A stretch of DNA of 64,000 nucleotides from Namhaeicola litoreus (lineage in GTDB: Bacteria; Bacteroidota; Bacteroidia; Flavobacteriales; Flavobacteriaceae), in the NCBI RefSeq assembly GCF_042679565.1, contig NZ_JBHTMY010000002.1:930001-994000 (forward strand). Reading direction: 5' to 3'. The notes under the pieces were generated by a model. That model saw only the letters and a list, made by a program, of their open reading frames with translations. It was not told the origin of the DNA and did not search any database. Position numbers and translations under genes: made by a program. Shown one piece after another: positions 63,447 to 64,000 of the stretch; position 1 is the stretch's first letter; each line of letters opens with the position of its first letter.

Positions 63447-64000
63447 CTGCAGATTTAATTCTTATCAGTGGATTTTTAGGCAGTGGAAAAACAACATTGC
63501 TTAAAAATCTGCTGAAACTACAAAAGGATAAAAAAATCGCAGTGATTCAAAATGAATTCGCACCTTCTGGAGTTGATGGCAAAGAATTAAAACTTCAAAA
63601 CAAAGACTTTGAACTTGTTGAAATCAACAATGGTTCTGTTTTTTGTGTTTGCTTATTAAGCAATTTTATAGAAAATCTATTATCCTTAGTAAATCAATTC
63701 AATCCTGAAATTATTTATTTAGAAGCTTCGGGAATTTCAGATCCAATCTCTATTTGCGAATTACTAAACAACGATAGCATTAGCCATAAAGTAAAATATG
63801 CTGGAGCATGGTGTGTTGTTGACGCATTGAATTTTGAGAAAAGTGCTGCATTGGTTCAACGTGCAAAACATCAAATTAGAGTTGCAGATAAAATTATTCT
63901 CAATAAAATAGATTTGGTTGATGATGCTCAAATCAACAATGTTATTGAATCTGTAAAAGAGATAAATCCATTTGCTGAAATTGCTAAACATGAGTTTTGC
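63443..64000 (+). CDS. CobW/COG0523 GTPase, partial (cut by window end)
   Basis: 186 codons to the window edge, starting at an ATG that overlaps the previous stop. GFLGSGKTTLL (Walker A at 13-18), EASG and NKID are the GTPase motifs. The COG0523 metal motif, usually GCxCC, appears as CVC (Cys68, Cys70). Such proteins deliver zinc or help cobalt and corrinoid metabolism. Coupling to a corrinoid operon suggests zinc loading of the UroD-type methyltransferases or cofactor handling. Confidence 0.9.
   Translation, partial: MTADLILISGFLGSGKTTLLKNLLKLQKDKKIAVIQNEFAPSGVDGKELKLQNKDFELVEINNGSVFCVCLLSNFIENLLSLVNQFNPEIIYLEASGISDPISICELLNNDSISHKVKYAGAWCVVDALNFEKSAALVQRAKHQIRVADKIILNKIDLVDDAQINNVIESVKEINPFAEIAKHEFC

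Noticed and set aside
38777..64000. Complete polysaccharide utilisation locus with SusC/SusD
   Set aside because: Neither a TonB-dependent SusC-like receptor nor a SusD-like protein was found in the window; they may lie outside it.

Overview
The window comes from a marine, agar-degrading member of the Bacteroidetes, most likely Flavobacteriaceae. The reasons are low GC, weak Shine-Dalgarno sequences, sigma sites of the TAnnTTTG type, many lipoproteins, DUF6090 and DUF885 proteins, a CrtY lycopene cyclase, GH50 and GH16 agarases, and a Bacteroidetes-type tyrosine recombinase. No rRNA, tRNA or CRISPR array was seen.

Layout. (1) 1-11.4 kb, minus strand: two secreted metal-dependent amidohydrolases, a DcaP-like porin, an OprB-like porin and a large MalT/LuxR-type regulator. 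An ABC exporter-like module (ATPase, FtsX permease, DUF3299 protein) lies among them. (2) 11.9-21.4 kb, plus strand: an SLC12-like cation-chloride cotransporter, a serine hydrolase, CrtY, a lipoprotein, an aldose-epimerase-like protein, two DUF6090 proteins and a broken gene. (3) 21.7-32.5 kb: nine unrelated single genes, all plus strand, separated by spacers that share repeat families. They encode a fatty acid hydroxylase, Fic, a PIG-L deacetylase, an SDR, an esterase, a DUF885 peptidase, RidA, an S41 peptidase and an NHL lyase-like protein. This looks like a cassette-type accessory region. (4) 32.7-38.5 kb: an integrated mobile element with 11-bp iterons, a tyrosine recombinase, mobile mystery proteins A and B (XRE plus Fic), an unknown protein, an excisionase-like HTH, a primosome-like protein and a DnaC-like ATPase. 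A second copy of the integrase C-terminus lies just after the A/B pair. (5) 38.8-59.4 kb: an agar/porphyran utilisation locus. It has two GH50 agarases, a PhoD-like phosphatase, enoyl-CoA hydratase, aldehyde dehydrogenase, a signal-less solute-binding-fold protein, a sulfatase and two class III CoA-transferases in one tight operon, then an opposed FG-GAP/Big2 protein, then a GH16 beta-agarase and a GH2 beta-galactosidase. (6) 59.4-64 kb: an AraC regulator divergent from a translationally coupled operon of UroD-type methyltransferase, corrinoid protein, UroD-thioredoxin fusion and CobW GTPase (cut by the window end).

How the genes may work together. Extracellular and periplasmic agarases, the sulfatase and the beta-galactosidase would release galactose, sulfated galactose, anhydrogalactose and methylated galactose. 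The aldehyde dehydrogenase, CoA-transferases and hydratase could process an aldehyde-derived acid as a CoA ester. The corrinoid methyltransferase operon, unexpected next to agarases in a presumably aerobic flavobacterium, could remove O-methyl groups from methylated agar or porphyran sugars, which would be an alternative to the known cytochrome P450 route. The gene families are read from sequence with fair confidence. The pathway assignments are inference.
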